A stretch of 9,615 nt of DNA from JAHFHB01 sp964393875. Lineage in GTDB: Bacteria; Omnitrophota; Omnitrophia; Omnitrophales; Aquincolibacteriaceae. Positions 1 to 6,277 of the stretch are shown here, piece by piece. The notes beneath the pieces are model-generated. The model did not search any database. It saw nothing but the letters and a program-made list of their open reading frames with translations, and had not been told where the DNA came from. Both the position numbers and the translations under genes were made by a program. The number at the start of each line of letters is the position of its first letter. The stretch's first letter is position 1. The stretch covers positions 1 through 9,615 of the forward strand of contig CAYMUZ010000252.1 of the NCBI GenBank assembly GCA_964393875.1, given 5' to 3'.

Positions 1-360
1 CCGCGAGAAAAAGTAACATGGGTTGCACTCACTTACCTGTATGGTGTCGGCCGCGCCTTTTCAAGAAAAGTATTGGCAGAGACCGGCATCGATCCGATGA
101 AGCGGGCAAAGGATCTTACTGAAAAAGAGATTTCTAACATCACAAACGTAATCCAAAAAACCGCCAAAGTAGAAGGTGATTTGCGCCGTGAGGTTCAGCA
201 AAATATCCGCCGGCTTATTGATATTCGAGCGTACCGCGGTGTACGCCATCTTCGCGGGCTTCCCGTGCGTGGTCAGCGAACCCATACGAATGCCCGCACG
301 CGTAAGGGGCCTCGCAAAGTGGTGGGCGGCCTTAAGAGAAAAGCGACGGCTGCGAAATAA
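1..360 (+). CDS. rpsM: 30S ribosomal protein S13 (5' partial)
   Basis: S13 sits in the head of the small ribosomal subunit, contacts the large subunit through an intersubunit bridge and lies near the peptidyl-tRNA. The frame is open from base 1, beginning PREKKV-like (seen as PREKVTWALTYLYGVGRA-type residues), and ends at TAA 358-360, so 119 residues are visible. By comparison with the family only about nine N-terminal residues (MARIAGVDI-like) and the start codon are missing. The helix-two-turn-helix region and the basic C-terminal signature RGLPVRGQRTHTNARTRKG are intact. It is the first gene of the alpha operon here, 31 bases ahead of rpsK. An internal TTG at 73 is in frame but is not the start, because conserved S13 sequence continues upstream to the window edge. 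Identification is certain. Confidence 0.97.
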   Translation, partial: PREKVTWVALTYLYGVGRAFSRKVLAETGIDPMKRAKDLTEKEISNITNVIQKTAKVEGDLRREVQQNIRRLIDIRAYRGVRHLRGLPVRGQRTHTNARTRKGPRKVVGGLKRKATAAK

Positions 361-391
361 ATCAATTTAAAATAACGGGGAAGAGGCTTTC

Positions 392-766
392 ATGACGAAG
401 AAAAAGAAAAAAGTGAAGCAAGTATCGCGGGGGATTGTCCACGTGGTGGCAACGTTTAATAATACGATTGTTACCGTGACGGATCCGCAGGGAAATACGC
501 TTTGTTGGGGATCCTCAGGGGCTGCTGGTTTTAAGGGATCAAAAAAATCGACTCCTTTCGCAGCGCAAGTTGCATCAGAACAAGCGGCCAAGAAAGCCCT
601 CGAGTTTGGTCTCAAGGATATTGTGGTTCACGTCAAGGGGCCAGGTTCCGGTCGCGAGTCAGCCATTCGCGCACTACAAGCGGCCGGGCTTCAGATCTCA
701 GCGATCTACGATATTACACCGGTGCCGCACAACGGCTGCCGGCCGCCAAAGAAAAGGAGAGTGTAA
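392..766 (+). CDS. rpsK: 30S ribosomal protein S11
   Basis: S11 is a platform protein of the small subunit that binds 16S rRNA next to the mRNA exit region. The 124-residue product is slightly shorter than the E. coli protein and colinear with the family. It has a lysine-rich N-terminus (MTKKKKKVKQ), the RGIVHVVATFNNTIVTVTD core, the KGPGSGRESAIRALQ segment and the invariant C-terminal NGCRPPKKRRV. The ATG at 392 is preceded by a purine-rich GGGGAAGAGG at 376-385, a moderate ribosome binding site. The gene lies between rpsM and rpsD, with only four bases between its stop and the rpsD start, so translation of the two is probably coupled. Nothing unusual is seen. Confidence 0.98.
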   Translation: MTKKKKKVKQVSRGIVHVVATFNNTIVTVTDPQGNTLCWGSSGAAGFKGSKKSTPFAAQVASEQAAKKALEFGLKDIVVHVKGPGSGRESAIRALQAAGLQISAIYDITPVPHNGCRPPKKRRV

Positions 767-770
767 GTTT

Positions 771-1397
771 ATGGGGAGATATCTAGGACCTGTCGTACGG
801 CTCTCCAGGCGTGAGGGAGTGAACCTCATGCTTAAGGGCAGTCGGCGTAGTGATGATAAAGTAGCCAAAAGGCTGGCGCAGCCCCCTGGTATGCATGGAA
901 AAAACAGAATGCGCAAGACGTCCGACTATGGGTTGCAGCTGCGCGAGAAACAAAAACTGAAAAGAATTTACGGATTGCTGGAGCGCCAGTTTCGTGTTTT
1001 CTTTCAGCGAGCGGCTCGTAAAACAGGTGTGACGGGTGAGACATTGATCCAGCTCTTGGAGCGGCGGCTGGACAACACGGTTTACAGGCTCCTTTTTTGC
1101 ACGACCCGACGTGAGTCTCGACAGATGGTGAGTCACGGGCATATTTTTGTCAATGGACGCCCAGTCAATATTCCTTCATGTCTTGTGAAGCCAGGGGATG
1201 TGATTACGGTGAGACAGAAAGAGTCTACGGTGGCCAGGATTAAAAATCACCTCCAGCTCATGGATGATTTCCCTGTTTCCGAGTGGCTTACACTGGATCG
1301 GAACACACTTGAGGCAAAAGTGGCCCGTATGCCTACCAAGGCGGATGCGGCGTTGCCCGTGGAGGAGTCTTTAATCGTAGAGCTTTACTCTAAATAA
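771..1397 (+). CDS. rpsD: 30S ribosomal protein S4 (zinc-free form)
   Basis: S4 is a primary 16S rRNA binder that nucleates 30S body assembly, and in many bacteria it represses its own operon. The product is 208 residues, the normal length. The N-terminal domain starts MGRYLGPVVRLSRREG. The cysteines that bind zinc in many S4 proteins are replaced (VVRLS where C+ forms have CxxC), so this is a C-minus type. The S4 RNA-binding fold lies at about residues 97-160 (ERRLDNTVYRL through GRPVNIPSCLVKPGDVITV), and the protein ends EESLIVELYSK. An upstream in-frame start at 570 would add 67 non-homologous residues overlapping rpsK. I chose ATG 771 because family homology begins there and AAAAGGAGAG lies just upstream at 752-761, overlapping the end of rpsK. 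Confidence 0.97.
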   Translation: MGRYLGPVVRLSRREGVNLMLKGSRRSDDKVAKRLAQPPGMHGKNRMRKTSDYGLQLREKQKLKRIYGLLERQFRVFFQRAARKTGVTGETLIQLLERRLDNTVYRLLFCTTRRESRQMVSHGHIFVNGRPVNIPSCLVKPGDVITVRQKESTVARIKNHLQLMDDFPVSEWLTLDRNTLEAKVARMPTKADAALPVEESLIVELYSK

Positions 1398-1417
1398 TCA
1401 CGAATTGTTTTTGCAGT

Positions 1418-1440
1418 ATAACCGCTAAAATGGCGGTTAT
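1418..1440 (+). promoter_or_regulatory. Perfect inverted repeat in the rpsD-rpoA gap
   Basis: ATAACCGC (1418-1425) and GCGGTTAT (1433-1440) are perfect reverse complements around a seven-base loop. The transcript could therefore form an 8-bp hairpin 20 bases after the rpsD stop and 23 bases before rpoA. A run of four T residues follows after GA, not directly at the stem, so it is a poor intrinsic terminator. It could be an RNA-processing or stabilising element, a weak attenuator that sets the ratio of ribosomal proteins to RNA polymerase alpha, or a protein-binding palindrome. The repeat is seen directly; its role is inference. Confidence 0.4.
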
Positions 1441-1451
1441 GATTTTCACTT

Positions 1452-1458
1452 GAGGAGG
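1452..1458 (+). promoter_or_regulatory. Strong ribosome binding site of rpoA
   Basis: GAGGAGG lies five bases before the rpoA ATG at 1464 and matches nearly the full anti-Shine-Dalgarno complement. It fixes the rpoA start and supports efficient independent initiation after the 66-base gap that contains the inverted repeat. Confidence 0.8.
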
Positions 1459-1463
1459 ATACC

Positions 1464-2480
1464 ATGGGAATACGTTGGAAAACATTTGAGGTGCCAAAAC
1501 GGCTGGAAGCTGATAAGGATTCGCTGACAAAAACTTACGGCAAGTTTTTTGCGGAGCCGTTTGAGCGTGGTTATGCCACGACACTTGGAAATTCGTTGCG
1601 CCGTGTTCTGATTTCGTCCATTGATGGGGCTGCCGTGACCAGCATTAAGATTGACGGTATGCTGCACGAGTTTTCTGCCCTGGATGGAGTCCTAGAAGAT
1701 GGGTCAGAGATTGTTTTGAATATCAAGAAGCTTGTTTTTCGCTACCACGGAAAAGGGACCAAACTTGTCCGGATTGATTTGAAACGGCAAGGGCCTGTTA
1801 CGGCGAAGGATATTCAAGCGGATGAAACGGTTGAGATGGTGAGTCCCGATCAGCACATCTGCACCTTGACAAAGGATGTCCCCTTTCGCATGGAGATTGA
1901 AATCGGACGAGGGCGTGGTTACGTTCCGGCAGAAAAAAACAAAAAAGAGGGAGCTCCGATCGGGCATATTCCGGTAGATTCGCTTTTTTCACCCGTGATG
2001 AAAGTGAATTTTTTTGTGGAAGAAACTCGTGTTGGGCAGATCACCGATTACGATAGACTAATTCTCGAAGTGACAACCAATGGAGCGCTTGGGCCGGAAG
2101 AAGCCCTTCTGTATGCATCTAATATTCTGCAGAGGCACCTTGATATTTTCGTCAACTACGGTGAACTTCCTGAGGAGGAAGAGGAGGAAGAAGAAGAGCA
2201 TGACGAGGGGTTCCGCGATATGGTGAGCAAGCCCATCAGTGAACTTGAGCTCTCGGTTCGCAGCGCCAATTGCCTGGAAGCGGCCCAGATTAAAACCATT
2301 GGTGACCTTGTGCAGAAATCAGAAGCAGAGATGCTTAAGTATAAAAATTTTGGAAAAAAATCTCTCTCTGAGATTATGAGCATTTTGACTCCGATGGGGC
2401 TGACCCTCGGAATGAATGTCGAAGATCGCTTGAAGAGGAAGGGCGCCGGTGCTGCCGAGAGTGCCGCCGTGAACGTTTAA
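1464..2480 (+). CDS. rpoA: DNA-directed RNA polymerase subunit alpha
   Basis: Alpha dimerises to nucleate assembly of RNA polymerase, and its C-terminal domain binds UP-element DNA and activators. The 338-residue product has the usual length. The N-terminal domain (about 1-232) contains the ERGYATTLGNSLRRVLISS assembly helix and the DYDRLILEVTTNGALGPEEAL region. The C-terminal domain (about 256-320) contains VRSANCLEAAQIKTIGDL and KNFGKKSLSEI. The DNA-contacting residues of E. coli (R265, N268, C269, K298, S299) correspond by eye to R266, N269, C270, K299 and S300. The interdomain linker carries nine consecutive glutamates (237-245), which makes it very acidic. A short alanine-rich tail follows the C-terminal domain. 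The start is set by GAGGAGG five bases upstream. rplQ follows 11 bases after the stop. Confidence 0.98.
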   Translation: MGIRWKTFEVPKRLEADKDSLTKTYGKFFAEPFERGYATTLGNSLRRVLISSIDGAAVTSIKIDGMLHEFSALDGVLEDGSEIVLNIKKLVFRYHGKGTKLVRIDLKRQGPVTAKDIQADETVEMVSPDQHICTLTKDVPFRMEIEIGRGRGYVPAEKNKKEGAPIGHIPVDSLFSPVMKVNFFVEETRVGQITDYDRLILEVTTNGALGPEEALLYASNILQRHLDIFVNYGELPEEEEEEEEEHDEGFRDMVSKPISELELSVRSANCLEAAQIKTIGDLVQKSEAEMLKYKNFGKKSLSEIMSILTPMGLTLGMNVEDRLKRKGAGAAESAAVNV

Positions 2481-2491
2481 GGAGCAAGGAA

Positions 2492-3052
2492 ATGCGTCAT
2501 CAAAGACTTCGCAGAAAGCTTGGAGTAAATTCAGAGCACCGCAGAGCGCTTCTTCGCAACCTGGTGAAGAGCCTTGTCTTGAGGAAGCGGATTCGAACAA
2601 CTTTGGCGAAGGCCAAAGAGGCGAGTGCCTTTGCTGATAAAATGGTGTCGCTTGGAAAACGAGGCGGCTTGCATGCGCGCCGGCTGCTTATTTCCGAACT
2701 CGGTTGTGCGGATGCGGCAGCTGCCTTGCTGAAAGACATCGTGCCTCAGTTTAAGGAGCGGCACGGAGGGTACACGCGAGTACTTCGGCTTATGCCCCGT
2801 GTTGGCGATAACAGCAAAATGGCGCTCCTTGAATTTACAGCCGTTTTTGCGCAGCCTAAAAAAGCGAAAAAGGCAAAATCAAAATCGGAAAAGACCGACG
2901 CTCCGAAACTGGACTCTCCGAAATCAGTAAAATCCGAACAGGCTTCTGTGCAGCCGGATGAGGCAGTGAAGCCAGTGGATGGCAAGACGGATCCAAAAAA
3001 ACAGGGTGGATTCCTGGGGTCCCTCCGAAAATTCCTCAAGGGCGACGAATAA
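2492..3052 (+). CDS. rplQ: 50S ribosomal protein L17 with long charged C-terminal tail
   Basis: L17 is a large-subunit protein near the peptide exit region. Residues 1-120 are a complete, normal L17 (MRHQRLRRKLGVNSEHRRALLRNL through the GGYTRVLRLMPRVGDNSKMALLEF signature). L17 is usually about 115-130 residues, but this protein has 186. The extra part (121-186) begins with a lysine/alanine-rich stretch, continues with a serine/proline/lysine/glutamate-rich low-complexity segment, and ends with GGFLGSLRKFLKGDE, which looks like a short amphipathic helix. Two Shine-Dalgarno-like motifs (AAGGAG at 2479-2484, overlapping the rpoA stop, and AAGGA at 2486-2490) precede ATG 2492. It is the last gene of the classical alpha operon. 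Identity is certain; the function of the tail is unknown. Confidence 0.96.
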   Translation: MRHQRLRRKLGVNSEHRRALLRNLVKSLVLRKRIRTTLAKAKEASAFADKMVSLGKRGGLHARRLLISELGCADAAAALLKDIVPQFKERHGGYTRVLRLMPRVGDNSKMALLEFTAVFAQPKKAKKAKSKSEKTDAPKLDSPKSVKSEQASVQPDEAVKPVDGKTDPKKQGGFLGSLRKFLKGDE

Positions 3053-3077
3053 GCCCCGCTTGCTTGAAAGGGAGCTT

Positions 3078-4265
3078 ATGACCGTACTTTCGCGGCGCGT
3101 TCAGACTCTCACACCGTCCGTCACTCTCGGCATTGAGGCCAAAGCCAAGGAGCTGAAGGCACAAGGGAAAGATGTTATTTCTCTGAGCGCCGGAGAGCCT
3201 GACTTTGACACCCCAGAGCATATTCGGCGTGAAGCTGTTAAGGCGCTTGAAAGTGGTGTTACCCGTTATACCCCCGCTGTCGGGACCCTTGAACTGCGCC
3301 AGGCTATCTGCGAAAAACTCAAACGCGATCAATCGCTCGTTTTTACACCGGATAGAATCGTTGTCAGCGGCGGTGCGAAACACTCCCTTTTTAATATTTT
3401 TTATGCGATGCTCAATGAGGGAGATGAAGTTTTAATTCCATCGCCCTTTTGGTTAAGTTACCCCGAGATGGTTCAAACCCTTGGTGCGAAAGTTGTTTTA
3501 ATTGAGACGACACAAAATACTGGGTTTAAACTTTCGCCAGCCGCCCTTGAAAAGGCAATTACCCCAAAAAGTAAAATTCTTGTCTTAAATTCTCCGTCTA
3601 ATCCCACGGGCGCTGTCTACTCACGTGAAGAGTTTGAAGGGCTTGTGCGAGTGCTCAAAAATCACCCGGGTCTTTGGGTGGTGAGTGATGAGATTTATGA
3701 AAAACTTGTTTTCGACGGGCGGAAACATTTTTCGATTGCTCAACTGGATTCTGAAATTGAAAAAAGAACTCTATTAGTTAATGGCATGAGTAAGTCCTAC
3801 GCCATGACGGGTTGGCGGCTTGGCTATGCGGCTTTTCCGGATAAAACGCTTGCAGATGCTGTGGCGAGTTTTCAGAGTCACTCGACTTCAAATCCTACCT
3901 CGTTTGCCCAGTCTGGCGGCGTGGAGGCCATCCGCAACGGAGATGGAGATGCACAGACGATGTGTCGTGTTTTTGAGAAACGGCGCGATTGGTTTTTTGA
4001 GAAGGTCAACGCCCTGCCAGGTCTAAAACCTTTCCGGCCAGAAGGAGCCTTCTATCTTTTTGTGGATATTCGCGACACAGGTTTTGGCTCGATTAAGCTC
4101 TCCGAGAAATTGCTTGAAGAGGCCGGATTGGCTGTTGTTCCTGGGCTTCCGTTTGGCAGCGATCACCATATCCGCATGAGTTTTGCCACGTCTGAGAAAA
4201 ATCTGGAATCGGCGGTGACCAGGCTTTCAGACTGGCTGCACAAACACGTCAAGGCCAGAGTCTAA
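3078..4265 (+). CDS. aspC: PLP-dependent class I aminotransferase (aspartate aminotransferase type)
   Basis: It probably transfers the amino group between aspartate and 2-oxoglutarate in the cytoplasm. The 395-residue product matches the Ib aspartate aminotransferase subgroup in length and sequence: an N-terminal RVQTLTPSVTLGIEAKAKEL and LSAGEPDFDTPE, the GGAKHSLFN phosphate-binding turn near residue 100, SNPTG with N175, SDEIYEKL with D204 and Y207, the Schiff-base lysine K239 in MSKSYAMTGWRLGY with R247, and the substrate-carboxylate arginine R366 in HHIRMSF. An upstream in-frame start at 2979 would add 33 residues overlapping rplQ. ATG 3078 is preferred because homology starts there and GAAAGGGAG lies just upstream. 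It follows rplQ by 25 bases, so it may be read with the ribosomal operon. Some Ib enzymes also use prephenate, so exact substrate range is open. Confidence 0.9.
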   Translation: MTVLSRRVQTLTPSVTLGIEAKAKELKAQGKDVISLSAGEPDFDTPEHIRREAVKALESGVTRYTPAVGTLELRQAICEKLKRDQSLVFTPDRIVVSGGAKHSLFNIFYAMLNEGDEVLIPSPFWLSYPEMVQTLGAKVVLIETTQNTGFKLSPAALEKAITPKSKILVLNSPSNPTGAVYSREEFEGLVRVLKNHPGLWVVSDEIYEKLVFDGRKHFSIAQLDSEIEKRTLLVNGMSKSYAMTGWRLGYAAFPDKTLADAVASFQSHSTSNPTSFAQSGGVEAIRNGDGDAQTMCRVFEKRRDWFFEKVNALPGLKPFRPEGAFYLFVDIRDTGFGSIKLSEKLLEEAGLAVVPGLPFGSDHHIRMSFATSEKNLESAVTRLSDWLHKHVKARV

Positions 4266-4276
4266 TCATTTCGCTT

Positions 4277-4294
4277 GCACAGCTCTGTGCTTTT
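4277..4294 (+). terminator. Short terminator-like hairpin after the aminotransferase gene
   Basis: GCACA (4277-4281) pairs with TGTGC (4286-4290) around the loop GCTC, and four T residues follow directly (4291-4294). It lies 12 bases after the aminotransferase stop, the right place for an intrinsic terminator. The five-base-pair stem and short T-run make it weak. It may only partly separate the ribosomal protein/aminotransferase unit from the mfd group. Confidence 0.35.
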
Positions 4295-4321
4295 ACAAAC
4301 GCAGTCCGTTGATTCCCGCCT

Positions 4322-6277
4322 ATGCAAACACTAAAGATCCTCAAAGTAGGCGATGAGTTCGATCGTCAGACGCTGCCCTCTCTCTTGGCGGAACTCCACT
4401 ATGACCAAAAGGCACTTGTGGCCCAACCCGGAGAATTTGCCCTGCGTGGTTCTGTGGTGGACATTTATCCTCTGACTTACCGCTCTCCCGTGCGTCTTGA
4501 ATTTGAAGCCGACCGTCTTGTATCCATCCGGGATTTTTCTCCGTTGGATGGAAAATCACTGACGGCGTTCGAAGAGGTCTTTTTACTGCCGATGACGGAT
4601 ATTTTTCGGCGTAAGCGGTCAAAACTGCGCGAACAATTCGAGAATTTTGAAGCGCTCACGGAAAGCCGTGATTTGCAGGCGGGTGATTATGTCGTGCACC
4701 TGGAGTTTGGGATTGGCCGGTTTGTCGGAACCAAAGCTTTGCAGATTAAAAACGTTCGTAAACGGCGATTAGCCGTAGAGTATGCGGACCGTGAGATCCT
4801 CTATTTCGAACTCGAGGAACCGCTGGAGCGTTACATCGGCGGTGAGGGGTACGCCCCCAAGCTGACACGGCTGCATACGCGTGATTGGGAGCGAGTGAAG
4901 GAGAAGACACGGCGGGCTGTGGCCGGAATTGCCCATGATTTGCTAGAGGTGCAAGCGAAGCGGAGTGTGGAGCGGGGGCTAAGTTTCCCTCCAGATAACG
5001 ATTGGCAGCGGCAGTTTGAGGCAGAGTTCCCGTTTGAAGAAACGCCGGATCAGTTACGAGCCATTGAAGAAGTCAAAAAAGATTTGGAGTCCGTCCGTCC
5101 GATGGATCGTCTTATTTGCGGAGACGTGGGGTACGGAAAAACAGAGGTGGCGATGAGAGCCGCTTTCAAGGCTGTCACAGCTGGAAAACAAGTGGCCATT
5201 CTTGTTCCGACGACGATTTTGGCAGAGCAACACTATCTTGTGCTGAAGAAGCGGGTGAGTCATTTTCCCGTGACAGTGGAAGTCCTTTCGCGCTATCGCT
5301 CACGGCAGGAACAAGCTAAGGTGTTACAAGCTACAGTACGCGGCAGCGTAGACATCTTGATCGGGACGCACCGTTTGTTGTCGCGGGATGTTCAGTTCAA
5401 AGACTTGGGACTGATTGTGATCGATGAGGAGCAGCGTTTTGGAGTTCGTCATAAGGAAAGGCTTAAACAATATCGCGCGATGGTGGAGGTGCTGACACTC
5501 ACGGCAACGCCCATTCCCCGTACCCTGTACCTTTCTCTCATGGGGGTGCGCGACATGTCGGTGATTAATACGCCGCCCCAAACCCGCTTGGCGGTCGAGA
5601 CCCATGTGCTGGAATACAGTGATGAGAAGATTCGAGAGGCGCTTATCCGCGAGGCGGCGCGCGGCGGACAGTCTTATTTTGTTCATAACCGCGTCGAGTC
5701 GATAGAGAAAATTCATACGCGTTTGTGCCAAACGGTGCCGGATATTAAATTTGGCGTGGCGCACGGGCAGATGCGGGCTGGTGAGCTTGAGTTAGTCATG
5801 AAGTCTTTTTTAGAGGGGCGGATTGATTGTTTAATCTCGACCAATATCATTGAGTCAGGAATCGATATTCCCAATGCCAATACAATCATTGTAAATCGGG
5901 CGGATGCTTTTGGTTTGGCCGATCTGTACCAGTTGCGCGGGCGGGTGGGGCGATACCATGAAAAAAGACAGGCGTATGCTTATTTGCTTGTTCCCAAAAA
6001 CTGGGTGCTTTCGCGCGATGCAGAAAAACGCCTGAATGCCATTGAGCGTTTTACTCAACTGGGTTCCGGGTTCAAGATTGCCATGGAAGATCTTGAGATT
6101 CGCGGGGCCGGAAATATTTTAGGCCATGAACAAAGCGGGTTCATCCATGCGGTCGGCTTTGACCTGTACTGCCGAATGCTGCGCCAAGCCGTGAAGGCGG
6201 CTGAGCAGGAGCCGGTTTCTAAGAAGGGGCAGGGCTTGTTGCAGAATCCTCCTGAGTGTGCTATAAAAACCTCATGA
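4322..6277 (+). CDS. mfd: Abbreviated Mfd-type transcription-repair coupling translocase (D2-RID-translocase)
   Basis: Mfd removes RNA polymerase stalled at DNA lesions and recruits UvrA. This homologue has 651 residues against about 1150 normally. Residues 1-90 match domain D2 of the UvrB-like module (AQPGEFALRGSVVDIYP, then SPVRLEF). E. coli UvrA-contact arginines R165 and R181 correspond by eye to R42 and R58, while F185 is replaced by E62. A linker of about 30 residues leads to the RNA polymerase-interacting domain (119-180, GDYVVHLEFGIGRFVG). Then comes a complete translocase: Walker A GDVGYGKT 267-274, DEEQ 368-371, TATPIPR 394-400, ESGIDIP 511-517, QLRGRVGR 537-544 and a TRG-like region about 575-620. 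D1a, D1b, D3 and the C-terminal D7 are absent. An in-frame TGA at 4310-4312 rules out a longer N-terminus. No Shine-Dalgarno precedes the ATG, so the exact start is less certain. Its stop overlaps the next gene. Confidence 0.9.
   Translation: MQTLKILKVGDEFDRQTLPSLLAELHYDQKALVAQPGEFALRGSVVDIYPLTYRSPVRLEFEADRLVSIRDFSPLDGKSLTAFEEVFLLPMTDIFRRKRSKLREQFENFEALTESRDLQAGDYVVHLEFGIGRFVGTKALQIKNVRKRRLAVEYADREILYFELEEPLERYIGGEGYAPKLTRLHTRDWERVKEKTRRAVAGIAHDLLEVQAKRSVERGLSFPPDNDWQRQFEAEFPFEETPDQLRAIEEVKKDLESVRPMDRLICGDVGYGKTEVAMRAAFKAVTAGKQVAILVPTTILAEQHYLVLKKRVSHFPVTVEVLSRYRSRQEQAKVLQATVRGSVDILIGTHRLLSRDVQFKDLGLIVIDEEQRFGVRHKERLKQYRAMVEVLTLTATPIPRTLYLSLMGVRDMSVINTPPQTRLAVETHVLEYSDEKIREALIREAARGGQSYFVHNRVESIEKIHTRLCQTVPDIKFGVAHGQMRAGELELVMKSFLEGRIDCLISTNIIESGIDIPNANTIIVNRADAFGLADLYQLRGRVGRYHEKRQAYAYLLVPKNWVLSRDAEKRLNAIERFTQLGSGFKIAMEDLEIRGAGNILGHEQSGFIHAVGFDLYCRMLRQAVKAAEQEPVSKKGQGLLQNPPECAIKTS

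Noticed and set aside
570..770. 67-residue N-terminal extension of S4 from an upstream in-frame start
   Set aside because: It lies wholly inside rpsK in another frame, has no S4 homology, and ATG 771 has its own strong ribosome binding site.
2852..2960. Short direct repeats (TCCGAAA-type) in the rplQ tail
   Set aside because: Copies are few, short and imperfect, as expected from K/S/P-rich low-complexity coding sequence; not a separate repeat element.
2979..3077. 33-residue extension of the aminotransferase overlapping rplQ
   Set aside because: The extra residues are the frame-shifted rplQ tail; family homology and a ribosome binding site both point to ATG 3078.
4262..4321. Frameshifted remnant of the missing Mfd N-terminus
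   Set aside because: Only about 60 bases lie between the aminotransferase stop and the mfd ATG, too few for D1a in any frame, so a point frameshift cannot explain the truncation.
5324..5764. 146-residue minus-strand open frame inside mfd
   Set aside because: It is antisense to conserved helicase motifs, shows no recognisable domain and has no ribosome binding site context; a shadow frame.
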